Shown in pieces: positions 1 through 9,437 of a stretch of DNA of 64,000 nucleotides. Source of the DNA: Olivibacter sitiensis DSM 17696 (GTDB lineage: Bacteria; Bacteroidota; Bacteroidia; Sphingobacteriales; Sphingobacteriaceae); contig NZ_ATZA01000009.1 of the NCBI RefSeq assembly GCF_000427965.1, positions 62,001 to 126,000 on the forward strand, read 5' to 3'. Both the position numbers and the translations under genes were made by a program. Position 1 is the first letter of the stretch; every line of letters starts with the position of its first letter. A model generated the notes under the pieces. It was given only the letters and a program-made list of their open reading frames with translations. It searched no databases and was not told the origin of the DNA.

Positions 1-368
1 CCTGCAAAAACGCCTTCGAGTTTATTCGATTTTTCTGTGCCAAAGCTGATGAGCAATTCAAAGCTCGTTTCGTTGATCAGGTAAAAAGAAGCAAGCTCGT
101 TGCGTAGGTCGGTCGTAACGGCCAGGTGAACGCCCTCCTCGACAAACTGACTGGAAGGAACGATTTTAGAGGCTGGGGGCTCATCAAAGTTTTCGTCTTT
201 CTTGCTGAATTGGCCATAGACCAATGTTACCTTGGATGTTGGCACGGGAATGCCAAAGCCATCGTCGCCCGTTACCTCAATCAGCTCCTCATTTAAGATG
301 TTGGTGACATGACCTTCCAATTCCTCATCCACAAAGCGCACATAATCGCCCAATCTAAAATTCGTCAT
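1..368 (-). CDS. DUF2027/Smr-type protein, N-terminal part, cut by window edge
   Basis: From the ATG at 368 the minus strand is open to the window edge, giving 122 residues that begin MTNFRLGDYVRFVDEE. The segment with VTGDDGFGIPVP after a short basic-acidic start resembles the N-terminus of Bacteroidota proteins that combine a DUF2027 domain with a C-terminal Smr (MutS2-like) nuclease domain. The Smr part would lie to the left of the window and is not seen, so its presence is inference. No signal peptide is visible, so the protein is probably cytoplasmic. The gene diverges from the dehydrogenase starting at 549, with about 180 bp between them. Family recognition is by resemblance only. Confidence 0.7.
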   Translation of the reverse strand, partial: MTNFRLGDYVRFVDEELEGHVTNILNEELIEVTGDDGFGIPVPTSKVTLVYGQFSKKDENFDEPPASKIVPSSQFVEEGVHLAVTTDLRNELASFYLINETSFELLISFGTEKSNKLEGVFA

Positions 369-548
369 TATATTCCTGTTTGTTGTCTTGGTTATATTTA
401 AAGAGGGCGTTAATAGCCTGTATCCAAAGGTAAATAATAGAATTGAGGTACACAATAACTTTATTTTTCTCCTTTTTGAAAGTAGTTTGTAAGTCCATAT
501 GCGTAATTTTGAAAGAATAATTTACTGCAATAAGCAAAAAAATTGGAT

Positions 549-1400
549 ATGAGATTAGGATGGTTAGGCATTGGAAACATGGGTAATCCCATGGCGGGCA
601 ATTTGTTGAAGGCTGGATATTCGCTCACTGTCTATAACAGAACAGCAGAAAGAGCAAAGCCACTGATTGAGAAGGGGGCTAAGCAGGCCAAAGATCAGGC
701 GGAACTGGTGGAGGGATGTGACGTTATCTTTACGATGCTTTCGGATGACAAAGCTGTGGAGGAGGTCTATTTAGGGAATGATGGCCTATTTACAAAACCT
801 GTTAAGGGCACGCTATTTATCAATATGAGTACCGTGGCACCCGGCACGTCGGAAAAGCTGTACCACAAAGCCAAGAAGCGTGATGCGAACTTTATAGAGG
901 CACCGGTGTCTGGCAGTGTGAAACCGGCGGAAGATGCCACGCTGGTTATCTTGGCTGCGGGGGATAAGGAAGATATGGAAGGAGCAAGGCCCCTATTGGA
1001 AAAATTGGGCAAACTGGTGCTCTACACGGGAGCGATAGGTAAAGGGGCCATTGCCAAATTGTCCATCAATTATTTTCTGGCACTCACGCTCCAAGGATTG
1101 GCAGAGTCTGTACTCTTTGCCAAGTCACATGGTATAGAGCCAACGCAGATGCTTAGCATCGTGAATGAAGGGGCGTGTGGTAGCGGTATTACCAAGCTGA
1201 AAAGTCCTGCCATTTTGAAAGGCGAGTTTCCTCCTGCCTTTGCCCTTAAGCATATGGCCAAGGACCTGCGGTTGATTAGGGATGAAGGCATAACAACGCC
1301 AGTGGCAAAGCCGGTAATAGAAAGCTATCAACGAGCATTGGAAAAGGGGCTTGGAGACGAAGACGTCATGGCCATCATCAGTTATCTGGAAAAAGCATAA
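549..1400 (+). CDS. NAD(P)-dependent beta-hydroxyacid dehydrogenase (3-hydroxyisobutyrate dehydrogenase family)
   Basis: A 283-residue soluble oxidoreductase. A Rossmann GxGxxG motif lies at the very N-terminus (GIGNMG, residues 7-12), and the conserved catalytic lysine of the family is at about K170 in GAIAKLSINY. The motif APVSGS near residue 118 is the family substrate-binding loop. Length is typical for the family, which includes 3-hydroxyisobutyrate, tartronate semialdehyde and glyoxylate/succinic semialdehyde reductases; the substrate cannot be chosen from sequence alone. The ATG at 549 is preferred over an in-frame TTG two codons upstream because it places the Rossmann strand directly at the start, as usual. 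It is followed nine bases later by the phosphatase gene and is probably co-transcribed with it. Confidence 0.9.
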   Translation: MRLGWLGIGNMGNPMAGNLLKAGYSLTVYNRTAERAKPLIEKGAKQAKDQAELVEGCDVIFTMLSDDKAVEEVYLGNDGLFTKPVKGTLFINMSTVAPGTSEKLYHKAKKRDANFIEAPVSGSVKPAEDATLVILAAGDKEDMEGARPLLEKLGKLVLYTGAIGKGAIAKLSINYFLALTLQGLAESVLFAKSHGIEPTQMLSIVNEGACGSGITKLKSPAILKGEFPPAFALKHMAKDLRLIRDEGITTPVAKPVIESYQRALEKGLGDEDVMAIISYLEKA

Positions 1401-1409
1401 TTTTACGGC

Positions 1410-1856
1410 ATGAAGATACTCATGGTTTGCCTAGGCAATATTTGTCGTTCACCGCTTGCGCACGGCGTATTCGAACATTTGGTGAGGGAAAGAGGCTTGC
1501 CTTGGTATGTCGACTCTGCAGGTACGGGGAATTGGCATATCGGTGAGCCGCCTGATAGACGTTCCATGGCTATAGCCAAGCGGCATGGCATTGATATTTC
1601 TTGCCAGAGAGCAAGGCAGTTTAAACGGGATGATCTGCAAGAATTCGACCGTGTCTTTGCGATGGACAAAAGCAATTACCGCGACCTGTTAGGCATAGCC
1701 GCCACCAAAGAAGAGAAAGAGAAAATAGCGCTTTTCTTGCCCATGGAGGAGGTGCCAGACCCCTATTGGGACGATACGCTTTTTGAACATGTTTACATGC
1801 TGGTCGCTCAAAGGAGCGAGCAACTGATAGCCGAATTGTTAGAAACAAGTCAGTAA
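1410..1856 (+). CDS. Low molecular weight protein-tyrosine phosphatase
   Basis: A 148-residue protein with the complete low-molecular-weight phosphatase signature: the P-loop CX5R as C7-LGNIC-R13-S, and the general-acid loop DPYWDD with Asp at about 117. Length matches the family (about 150 residues). It dephosphorylates phosphotyrosine, or possibly arginine, in cytoplasmic proteins. In other bacteria such enzymes often pair with tyrosine kinases for exopolysaccharide export, but no kinase or polysaccharide gene is adjacent here. It begins nine bases after the upstream dehydrogenase stop, suggesting one transcript. Confidence 0.92.
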   Translation: MKILMVCLGNICRSPLAHGVFEHLVRERGLPWYVDSAGTGNWHIGEPPDRRSMAIAKRHGIDISCQRARQFKRDDLQEFDRVFAMDKSNYRDLLGIAATKEEKEKIALFLPMEEVPDPYWDDTLFEHVYMLVAQRSEQLIAELLETSQ

Positions 1857-1895
1857 TTTACGGACTATTGGATATGGAGGGCCGTTTGTCTATGT

Positions 1896-2828
1896 TTGTG
1901 GGCAAAAGACAAGAAAAGCTTGAATTCATCGTATCTCAAATGGCTGTTATTGGCGATCCTTTCCCTCACATGGGGAAGTTCGTTTATATTGATTAAGCAG
2001 TGTTTACTGGTTTTTTCTCCCTATCAGGTTGGAGCCTTGCGTATGTGCATCGCTGGACTGGCGTTGGCATTTTTTGGAATCAAGAACCTCAAACATATCC
2101 CAAGAAAGCTTTTTCCATGGGTTATTTTAGCCAGTTGTCTTGGCAACTTCATTCCCATGTTTTTGTTCCCTCTGGCGCAGCAGCAGGTCAACAGTTCGCT
2201 GGCAGGCATACTGGACTCATTGGTGCCGATCTTTATCTTGCTGTTTGGCTTTTTGTTCTTTGGTACAAAGAGTAGTTTGAAGCAGGTTTCTGGGGCTGTC
2301 ATTGGCTTTTTGGGAGCGGCCATTTTGATGGGCGATGACGGGGGCGGTGGTACGAGCAACCTGTTTTATTCCTTGCTGATCGTCTTGGCGACGGCATTCT
2401 ATGGCATCAACGGATTGATCGTAGGCAATTTCCTGTCGGGTATTCCTTCATTTAAGCTATCTTCGTCCGTATTCACCATTTGGTTAGGGCCATCATTGAT
2501 TATATTGGGGCTGTCGGGCTTTTTCTCCGAATTTCACGGCACGCAAGAACAATGGGTGGGCTTGGGTTATGTCTCCATCCTGGGGCTGGTAGGCACCGCT
2601 CTTGCCATGGCGCTTTTCTATAAACTTATTCAATCCACATCACCCATATTTGCCTCTACGGTGACTTATCTCATGCCCTTGGTAGCCATGGGCTGGGGAT
2701 TTCTGGATGGTGAGAAATTTTCGCTGATGCACGCATTGGGCTGCTTTCTGATTCTATTGGGTATTTATTTAATTCAGGGAAAGCCCGAGGTATCCACCGA
2801 GATGAAGGAACAATGCACCAGTCTTTAG
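1896..2828 (+). CDS. EamA/DMT-superfamily transporter
   Basis: About 310 residues with roughly ten hydrophobic helices arranged as two EamA repeats; WLLLAILSLTWGSSF is the characteristic first helix. It is predicted to be an inner-membrane metabolite exporter of the drug/metabolite superfamily; the substrate is unknown. The start is uncertain: the frame has no ATG before the first helix, the only candidates being TTG at 1896 and TTG at 1923. An ATG at 1874 lies in another frame. The stop overlaps by four bases the stop of the convergent gene on the minus strand (2825-2828). Confidence 0.85.
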   Translation: MWAKDKKSLNSSYLKWLLLAILSLTWGSSFILIKQCLLVFSPYQVGALRMCIAGLALAFFGIKNLKHIPRKLFPWVILASCLGNFIPMFLFPLAQQQVNSSLAGILDSLVPIFILLFGFLFFGTKSSLKQVSGAVIGFLGAAILMGDDGGGGTSNLFYSLLIVLATAFYGINGLIVGNFLSGIPSFKLSSSVFTIWLGPSLIILGLSGFFSEFHGTQEQWVGLGYVSILGLVGTALAMALFYKLIQSTSPIFASTVTYLMPLVAMGWGFLDGEKFSLMHALGCFLILLGIYLIQGKPEVSTEMKEQCTSL

Positions 2829-4093
2829 GCCTTCTTTTTCATGTCCTTTAGCAACCTGTTTGACATCCAGAGCAGCAGGAGGATGAGGAGTGCCAATCCC
2901 GCCCATATCCAATAGGTGGATTGAAATAAGGTAAAGGATCCCTCTTTTTCGCCCTGTTTCATGAGCCTAAGGGCTTCTATGCGAATGATGGGGACATTCT
3001 CCTTTATCTTATTCTCAAAATAGCCTAGGTCATAGTCGGGCCCGCGAGCCTCTGGATTGCCAAGAGCCAATTCATACTTTGTGCCCTTTTCGAGATAGGC
3101 GACCAGATCATACTGCATTTGCCAGGCATTTACGGCGCTTAGCTGCAAAGGGACGTTGTTGCCATTGTCTATTTCTACATAGATGGAATCCGTCTTTACT
3201 TCGCTGTCCAATGTGAATAGCCGTTTATTGGGGTCGAGTATGCCCCGACCTATTTCGCTATATTGTTCCCGAAGCCTTCCCCTCCTGTCCTTTGATTGAT
3301 GCTTTTGTAAAAACCTGACTTCCCGACGGTATAGATCTGGACTGGAAACGTCAAAAGATAGTTGATAAACCAAGTAAGGACGGTCAAAAGCGACTTGCCA
3401 TAAGCTGGTAGACGACGAGGAGCTTTGCGTTTTTTTGATGGCCGCATGGGGTAGTTTCTCTACATGCGGATTTGTTTGCGCGACTTGAACCGTATCTCTA
3501 CCCGCAGACATGATATACAAAGGAGCTGATGTGGAGTCCGAAATAATCAGTTTGTAAAAGGGATAGGCCGTTTCGGGGAGTTCTATGCGAGCGATCATCC
3601 TGCTGGCCGCACTACTGGATATGGCACTGTTGAGCCAAAATTTTTCCCTGACGATATACCATTTTTCCCTGTCGTAGCTCCCGCTTACCTGCACCTGTTT
3701 GTCAGCAGAGGCATTGTTCATAGTCAGAAGCAGGTGGTTCAGGGACTGCTTTTTGGGGTTTCTGATGGTTAGAACGGAATGCTGTTCGGTGTCTTGCGCA
3801 TAGGAAATGATCGGCAAGGAATCGAAGGAAGATACAGGCCTGACATCTTTTCTCCTAATGATGTAAGGGATTTCCTGCTTGTCGCGGTATATCCGTATGT
3901 CTTCCAGATGGGGCTGTGCCAAACGCCCCACTAGCTCTGGCTTGAGCGGCAGGCTGTAAAAGCCTGTCTCCTCGACTGGCTGTATATCGGCCTGCCAACT
4001 GTAAGAAGCCTTTTGGGCAAGAACCGCGCTTGGCAGTACCCCCGTAAAGGTTACGATAATACTCCAAAGGTATAGCATGCACGTTCTATTCAT
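2825..4093 (-). CDS. DUF3999-like membrane-anchored exported protein
   Basis: About 422 residues from the ATG at 4093: a signal peptide (MNRTCMLYLWSIIV..., ending near VLAQ), a long beta-rich periplasmic region, and one C-terminal helix (WIWAGLALLILLLLW) followed by a basic tail. It resembles the DUF3999 family, whose function is unknown. The start overlaps the end of the upstream DUF2339 gene by 8 bases, indicating translational coupling; the two families are often neighbours, which suggests that they act together at the inner membrane. An earlier in-frame ATG at 4117 is less likely because it would add a polar stretch before the signal peptide. Confidence 0.7.
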   Translation of the reverse strand: MNRTCMLYLWSIIVTFTGVLPSAVLAQKASYSWQADIQPVEETGFYSLPLKPELVGRLAQPHLEDIRIYRDKQEIPYIIRRKDVRPVSSFDSLPIISYAQDTEQHSVLTIRNPKKQSLNHLLLTMNNASADKQVQVSGSYDREKWYIVREKFWLNSAISSSAASRMIARIELPETAYPFYKLIISDSTSAPLYIMSAGRDTVQVAQTNPHVEKLPHAAIKKTQSSSSSTSLWQVAFDRPYLVYQLSFDVSSPDLYRREVRFLQKHQSKDRRGRLREQYSEIGRGILDPNKRLFTLDSEVKTDSIYVEIDNGNNVPLQLSAVNAWQMQYDLVAYLEKGTKYELALGNPEARGPDYDLGYFENKIKENVPIIRIEALRLMKQGEKEGSFTLFQSTYWIWAGLALLILLLLWMSNRLLKDMKKKA

Positions 4094-6572
4094 CTCCCTG
4101 TTGCTGTGTGGTTTCATCTTCCGTATGTAAAGATAGCGTTTCGTCTTTTTTCAACAACAGCTTTAAGCGCTGGTACATAAAAGAAATGATCAAAAGCAAT
4201 ATGCCCAATGACAAAAATGCGATGATCTTACCCCCTTCGGATAGGCCGCGCAAGTCTACGAGGAAGAGTTTCAATAGGGTGATGCCAAAAAGCATAATGG
4301 AAATGATGCGCAAGGTCCTCAATTTCCAGCGCATGCCGAGGTACATGATCAAGAAAGAGCTTATTCCCCAGAGAACGGCATAGCCTACTCGATGGCTGTC
4401 GTAAAGGATGGCCCATGTGTCTTGGACTTCCTTAAACTTGGCGAGTACCAAGAGGTGATCTAGCTCGGCACTGGCCAGGTAAACAAGGAGTATGCTGGTC
4501 GTCCAGTGGAACAGCGTCATCAAATCCGGTGTTCCTGATACGGCGAGGTGTTTTTTCACCCCCAATAGACAAACGGCAAAACAGGCAATCAATATGTAAT
4601 GTAACAGGAAGGGACTCAATCCCAAATCTCCCAGGAGATACCAGGTCCTCGCCAGTACGATTTCGTGATTGTAAAACAAGGGGTAAAGGAATAGCAGTAA
4701 GGCGGAAAAAAGCAATAATAAAATCTGTAGAGGAGACTTCTTCGGCGGTGTACGGAAAAGCAAGATAGCAACGAAAAGGTAATGGTATATCCCGTTGGCT
4801 ACGCGTTGTACTTCAGGGATGTAATAGGCCACTTGATTGTTCAGTTCCAGCAATACGCCCATGTAGATCAGGAAGATAGTCAATAGTTTGAAGCTTCGGT
4901 CAAGCTGGCCCGCCGTGAATCCCCAGTCTTTTGTATCGTCAGCCCAACCTGCTGCCAGTTTTTTGTACAGGCGCTGGAACAGGATAAGGGCCACTGCGGC
5001 AAAGGCAGATGTGATAAAGGCCTTGTTGAATAGGGGAAAGCGATGCGACGTCTCCGTATACAGGATGCGGTAGTAGATCTGCCAGTCCATGGCGAGGCTG
5101 ATGAGCATTAGCGCTAGTACGATAAATGAGGTCTTTCTTAACAAGCTCAGCTCGGATTTGATGGAGAGCCATAGTAGCAGCACGGCTTCGGAAGCCCAAA
5201 ACAAAGTTATAAAATGTCCCTTGAGCTGAACGGGTGCCATGAGGCTGACGAAAGTAATGACCAAGCCGATAAAGAGGTATATAAGATTTTTGTCTGCTCT
5301 TTCATTTTTGTACAGTGTATAAGCAAAGATGAAGTTGACGATGCCAAGTATTCCGACAAATAGTCCCCTGAATATGCCGTGCTGAATGTAAGACAAGATG
5401 GTTAGACCTGCTGCCAAGTAAAGAAAGGTATTGCTTAGAAGGATGCTTATTTCTATGGCATTGAACTTTGTCCTTTCCTTGAGGTTGTTGATCACCGTCA
5501 TGACAAGGAATACCACGTAGAAAAGGGAAGCAAACACCAGCGCCCCACCATAGGGGGCGGCAACCTTGCCTATCACTTCGCTGAGCAACCAGGAGCCAAA
5601 CAGGATGGCCGTAGCTACGAAGGAGACGATGGTCACAAGATTCCATTTCTTGAAATAAGCCAAGGCTAACATGCCTATATTCAGCAATAAGATGTAAGAG
5701 AACAGCACCACATAATTGCCGCTGCCAGTGCTTACCATGAAGGGGGAACTAAACCCTCCCAGGATAGCCAATATGGCCAATTCCTTGCGGTCGTAACTTA
5801 TAGACAGTAGGACGGTAAAGGCGGTTATAAGGATAAGTAGTGCAAAGGCTACCGATTGGTTGATTAGCTGATATTCCTGAAAGCTGATGGTAATGGTGTA
5901 ATAAAGAATAGCTATGCCACCGCCTATCAGCACAGAGCTGAAAGCTATGAAAGTCTTTCTTAGGCGATGAGCGAGCAGAATGAGTGCCCCTCCGCACAGC
6001 AAGCCGATAAAGGCCCTGCCTATCTCATTTATCCAGTCTTTATCTATGGCATATTTGAGAAAAAAGCCCATTCCAACGACCAAAATGGCAATCCCGATTT
6101 TGTTAAAGAGGTTTTCTCCGATAAACTTCTCTAAATCGGGATTTCGCTGCCAAAAACTAGGCGCAGGGGTAGTTTCTTCCTCGGGTTGCGCTTCTTCTTG
6201 GTGCTTTTGGGCTTTTGTCAGTGCATCAAGCTCTTCGTCCGTTGGTCTGGTATAAGTATATGTGGGCCGCATTTGGGGAGGCTCGTGCTTCTCCATGATG
6301 GTTTCGCTTGGCACATCTTCCTCTGTAGGCGCTTCGGTTTCCGTCATTTCCGGAGGGAACTCGGGCACGGTTTCGGCCTGCTGCTCTGAAAGAGATTCCG
6401 TGCTCATTGTGCTGGATGGAGCTTTTGACAATAGCTCTTTCAATGCATTTACTTCCTTATACAAAAAATCCAATTTTCGATTGAGGAGCTCCGTCTTACT
6501 GTTGATAATGCCCCTGATTCCTGCAACGATAATTAGGGTTATGATCGAGAGGATGATTAGTATTTCTTGCAT
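4086..6572 (-). CDS. DUF2339 polytopic membrane protein
   Basis: About 828 residues from the ATG at 6572 (MQEILIILS). It has one N-terminal helix, a coiled and acidic Pro/Glu/Thr-rich linker (residues about 60-140), the motif FWQRNPDLEKFIGENLFNKIG that opens the DUF2339 domain, and then more than twenty hydrophobic helices to the C-terminus. The family is widespread in Bacteroidota and of unknown function. It is the first gene of a two-gene unit with the DUF3999-like protein, with overlapping ends. It diverges from the D-lactate dehydrogenase-like gene, with about 165 bp between the starts. A longer start at 6599 is possible but would begin with a polar segment. Confidence 0.8.
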   Translation of the reverse strand: MQEILIILSIITLIIVAGIRGIINSKTELLNRKLDFLYKEVNALKELLSKAPSSTMSTESLSEQQAETVPEFPPEMTETEAPTEEDVPSETIMEKHEPPQMRPTYTYTRPTDEELDALTKAQKHQEEAQPEEETTPAPSFWQRNPDLEKFIGENLFNKIGIAILVVGMGFFLKYAIDKDWINEIGRAFIGLLCGGALILLAHRLRKTFIAFSSVLIGGGIAILYYTITISFQEYQLINQSVAFALLILITAFTVLLSISYDRKELAILAILGGFSSPFMVSTGSGNYVVLFSYILLLNIGMLALAYFKKWNLVTIVSFVATAILFGSWLLSEVIGKVAAPYGGALVFASLFYVVFLVMTVINNLKERTKFNAIEISILLSNTFLYLAAGLTILSYIQHGIFRGLFVGILGIVNFIFAYTLYKNERADKNLIYLFIGLVITFVSLMAPVQLKGHFITLFWASEAVLLLWLSIKSELSLLRKTSFIVLALMLISLAMDWQIYYRILYTETSHRFPLFNKAFITSAFAAVALILFQRLYKKLAAGWADDTKDWGFTAGQLDRSFKLLTIFLIYMGVLLELNNQVAYYIPEVQRVANGIYHYLFVAILLFRTPPKKSPLQILLLLFSALLLFLYPLFYNHEIVLARTWYLLGDLGLSPFLLHYILIACFAVCLLGVKKHLAVSGTPDLMTLFHWTTSILLVYLASAELDHLLVLAKFKEVQDTWAILYDSHRVGYAVLWGISSFLIMYLGMRWKLRTLRIISIMLFGITLLKLFLVDLRGLSEGGKIIAFLSLGILLLIISFMYQRLKLLLKKDETLSLHTEDETTQQQGDE

Positions 6573-6738
6573 ATAATCGGATACATTTAAGAAGAGCAAG
6601 ATAGAAATAAAAATTGCAATGATGCAATGGCTGAAAACAAGGATTTACATTGGCTTGTAGCTTGATAAGTCGGGTAAGGCATTAGGTGTTTCTCCATAAA
6701 TTCATATCTTAGCCAGACATTCACCAAAACGTCGATAT

Positions 6739-7728
6739 ATGAAAGTGGCATTTTTTAGCTCAAAAGAATACGAGATGGGTATCTTCCAGAAAGCGAACGA
6801 AAGCCAAGGACATGAACTGAATTTTTTGGATGTTCCGCTGAATGTTCAGACCGCCGTGTTGGCAAAGAACCACGATGCTGTCTGCATCTTCGTCAACGAC
6901 CAAGCCGATGCGGAAGTTATCAAGACCCTCTCGAGCATGGATGTCCGCTTGATTGCTTTACGTTGTGCTGGTTTTAACAATGTTGACCTGGTTGCAGCTA
7001 GTCAAAGCGGCATCAAAGTAGTACGTGTTCCAGCCTACTCGCCCTATGCCATTGCCGAGCATACCTTGGCCTTGATATTGACATTGAACCGCAAAACGCA
7101 TAGGGCATACAACCGCGTAAGGGAAGGCAATTTTTCCCTCAATGGGCTGATGGGCTTTGATTTAAACGGCAAGACCGTCGGGCTGATTGGCCTGGGAAAG
7201 ATTGGGTTGATCACGGCCCAGATCTTAAAGGGATTTGGATGCCGCGTACTGGGCTATGATATAGCCAAACCGCAGGAAGCAGATGCCATCGGGATTGAAT
7301 TCAGCGATCTGGATACGCTCTATGCTTCGTCGGACATCATCAGCTTGCATTGTCCGCTCAACGCTCATACCCATCACCTGATCAATGATGCTTCCATTGC
7401 CAAAATGAAGCGGGGCGTGATGCTGATTAATACTAGTAGAGGTGCGTTGATTGATACGGTAGCGGTGATTTCGGCATTGAAAGAGGAACATATAAAGTAC
7501 TTGGGACTTGACGTTTACGAGGAAGAAGAACATCTGTTTTTTCAAGATCTTTCCGAAACGGTTATCCAAGACGACGTATTCTCGAGGCTGCTGGCCTTCA
7601 ATAATGTGCTTATCACTGGACATCAGGCATTTCTTACCAGCAATGCGGTAGAAAATATCGCCGATACAAGCTTGGAAAACATTACCGATTTTGAACAGGG
7701 CGATAACTTAATCAACGAGGTACTTTAA
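6739..7728 (+). CDS. ldhA: D-2-hydroxyacid dehydrogenase (D-lactate dehydrogenase-like)
   Basis: A 329-residue cytoplasmic NAD-dependent dehydrogenase that should interconvert pyruvate and D-lactate. Visible features are the NAD-binding GLGKIG (151-156), the catalytic Arg in NTSRGALIDT (R234), the acid in YEEEE (about E263) and the catalytic His in ITGHQAFLT (H295). The N-terminal MKVAFFSSKEYE and the internal CAGFNNVDL are typical of fermentative D-lactate dehydrogenases rather than phosphoglycerate or erythronate dehydrogenases. It stands alone, diverging from the DUF2339 gene, with its own promoter region at about 6600-6738. The substrate assignment is by family resemblance; the D-lactate released by MurQ elsewhere in the window would be a fitting substrate, but the two loci are 46 kb apart. 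Confidence 0.85.
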   Translation: MKVAFFSSKEYEMGIFQKANESQGHELNFLDVPLNVQTAVLAKNHDAVCIFVNDQADAEVIKTLSSMDVRLIALRCAGFNNVDLVAASQSGIKVVRVPAYSPYAIAEHTLALILTLNRKTHRAYNRVREGNFSLNGLMGFDLNGKTVGLIGLGKIGLITAQILKGFGCRVLGYDIAKPQEADAIGIEFSDLDTLYASSDIISLHCPLNAHTHHLINDASIAKMKRGVMLINTSRGALIDTVAVISALKEEHIKYLGLDVYEEEEHLFFQDLSETVIQDDVFSRLLAFNNVLITGHQAFLTSNAVENIADTSLENITDFEQGDNLINEVL

Positions 7729-7742
7729 TAATAGATGATTCG

Positions 7743-9422
7743 TCAATCGTCATAGGCTAGACTTGTCCATTTGTCTTTTTTGAAATAATGGAGCATAAGC
7801 AAAAAAATGAGCCAGCATAAAAAAGTGGCCCCCCATACTAACAGCTCGTACTGCACTATTGCATAATGTATCAGGCCTAGGACGCCTATAAAGCCCATAA
7901 CGACCAAGTTGGTGATGAATTTGCTTTCTCCCTTGGTCATGGGGCGGGAAAAAGGATAACTTTTTACGAGAAACAAGGTTAATAACACGGCCTCTATGCC
8001 ACCAAAGGCCATGGACAGAAGGATGTCGTTGATGATTTTTGGGCCAAATAGAGGAAGGCTTATCGCCAAGAAAAATAAACTGAAAGGCAAATAAAACTTC
8101 ACGAGGCAAGCTTTCAATACGCCGGACATGAGGTGGCCGGGATGCCGCATAGGGGCCACATAATAGATCCAGGCGGCCTTATAGCGATCGCTCTTGGTCA
8201 CTAGTTGCAATACGCTAATGAGCGAGAGGATGGAGAAATAGAACATGACGATATAAAGCCCACTGTGGTCCAAATCGGCGATACGTTCTTTTACGCTTTT
8301 TCCTTCTTCTCCCTTTCCGTTAAAAAACAGGAAAAAGAAGTACATGGGAATATAAGCGAGCGAGGGATATAACTGTTGTTTAAACTCCCTCGTGCGTGAG
8401 GTCATGCCCCACAATAGATCAAAACCGGCATTTTCCAATGGGCTGTTGGTGAGCCAGCGTGCCAGTAATTTGTAGAATGGCTGCTTCTGTCCATCTGCTT
8501 CCGCCTTGTTGTTTTTTGGGGTGTCGCCGATGCTCAGACCAGCTAGCTTGGCGTTGAAACCGGACGAGAATATGTTAGTGGCCAAGCCGAAGGCTAGTAA
8601 TGGCGTGGCTATGGCAAGTGCGCTCAGCAATATGGTCAGCATGCTGATGTTCCCACCTAGCAATTCCTGCAGGGCTGCAACCCATACGGCGGGCACTAGC
8701 CAAAGGGCAGGCATGTTGGGAATGCGTATTTCCTGAACAAATTGGCTTTCCAATAGACGAGGGCCTACGTAATAGGCGGCAAAAATAAATATGGACAAAA
8801 ATATCTGTAGATAGCTGACCATGTCCTTAAATCTTTGTATGGAAAGAAAACGGAGAAAGGCCAGGTAAAAAATATTTATGATTAGCAGGCTCATGAGCCC
8901 CGCGATGAAAACCTGCATAATAAACAGCAACATGGGAACCCAGCCCCATAAGAACAATACGCAGATTATTCCAGGAATGGCAAGGCCTATCAACTGGCTC
9001 ATTAGCTTGATGCCCATGTGCAGTATGCGGGCCATGGCTACCGTGCGGTCATTCACGGGGCGGGGCAGTATGATATACTGGTCGCGTGTATCCAGCAATA
9101 TGGTAGAAAAGTCGGCCACTAAGGTGAGGGCCAGTACGCTCATGAATGACAAAAAATAGAGGGACAAGGCTGTAAATCTATCATCGACATAAAAGAAAAA
9201 TAGTAAAAAAACGCTGCCCAACAAGATGAGCATCACGAATTGAAAGACCGTGGCGAAGGTGGTAGGTTTTTGTTCTTTTTGCCTTCCAAACGAAGTCATG
9301 GGCGTGCGATCGTCCATTTTCAATTTGGTTTGAAGGATGGTCTCCAGTAATTTGGGATCCACTCCAAGGCTAGTCCACAGCGACTTGAAGAGCAAAATGA
9401 ATTTTAAGAATAATACATTCAC
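7743..9422 (-). CDS. ABC transporter permease, multi-helix exporter type
   Basis: A 559-residue inner-membrane protein with about ten to twelve helices, beginning with a GTG at 9422 (no ATG is available near the start). It follows the ABC ATPase gene by 15 bp, so the two form a two-gene exporter. The first 40 residues are amphipathic (KFILLFKSLWTSLGVDPKLL), and a cytoplasmic charged segment around residues 295-315 precedes the second half. Its substrate cannot be inferred; the arrangement resembles ABC-2 type exporters of Bacteroidota. It is convergent with ldhA, whose stop is 14 bases away. Confidence 0.75.
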   Translation of the reverse strand: MNVLFLKFILLFKSLWTSLGVDPKLLETILQTKLKMDDRTPMTSFGRQKEQKPTTFATVFQFVMLILLGSVFLLFFFYVDDRFTALSLYFLSFMSVLALTLVADFSTILLDTRDQYIILPRPVNDRTVAMARILHMGIKLMSQLIGLAIPGIICVLFLWGWVPMLLFIMQVFIAGLMSLLIINIFYLAFLRFLSIQRFKDMVSYLQIFLSIFIFAAYYVGPRLLESQFVQEIRIPNMPALWLVPAVWVAALQELLGGNISMLTILLSALAIATPLLAFGLATNIFSSGFNAKLAGLSIGDTPKNNKAEADGQKQPFYKLLARWLTNSPLENAGFDLLWGMTSRTREFKQQLYPSLAYIPMYFFFLFFNGKGEEGKSVKERIADLDHSGLYIVMFYFSILSLISVLQLVTKSDRYKAAWIYYVAPMRHPGHLMSGVLKACLVKFYLPFSLFFLAISLPLFGPKIINDILLSMAFGGIEAVLLTLFLVKSYPFSRPMTKGESKFITNLVVMGFIGVLGLIHYAIVQYELLVWGATFLCWLIFLLMLHYFKKDKWTSLAYDD

Positions 9423-9437
9423 TTGATTGTCCCTTTG

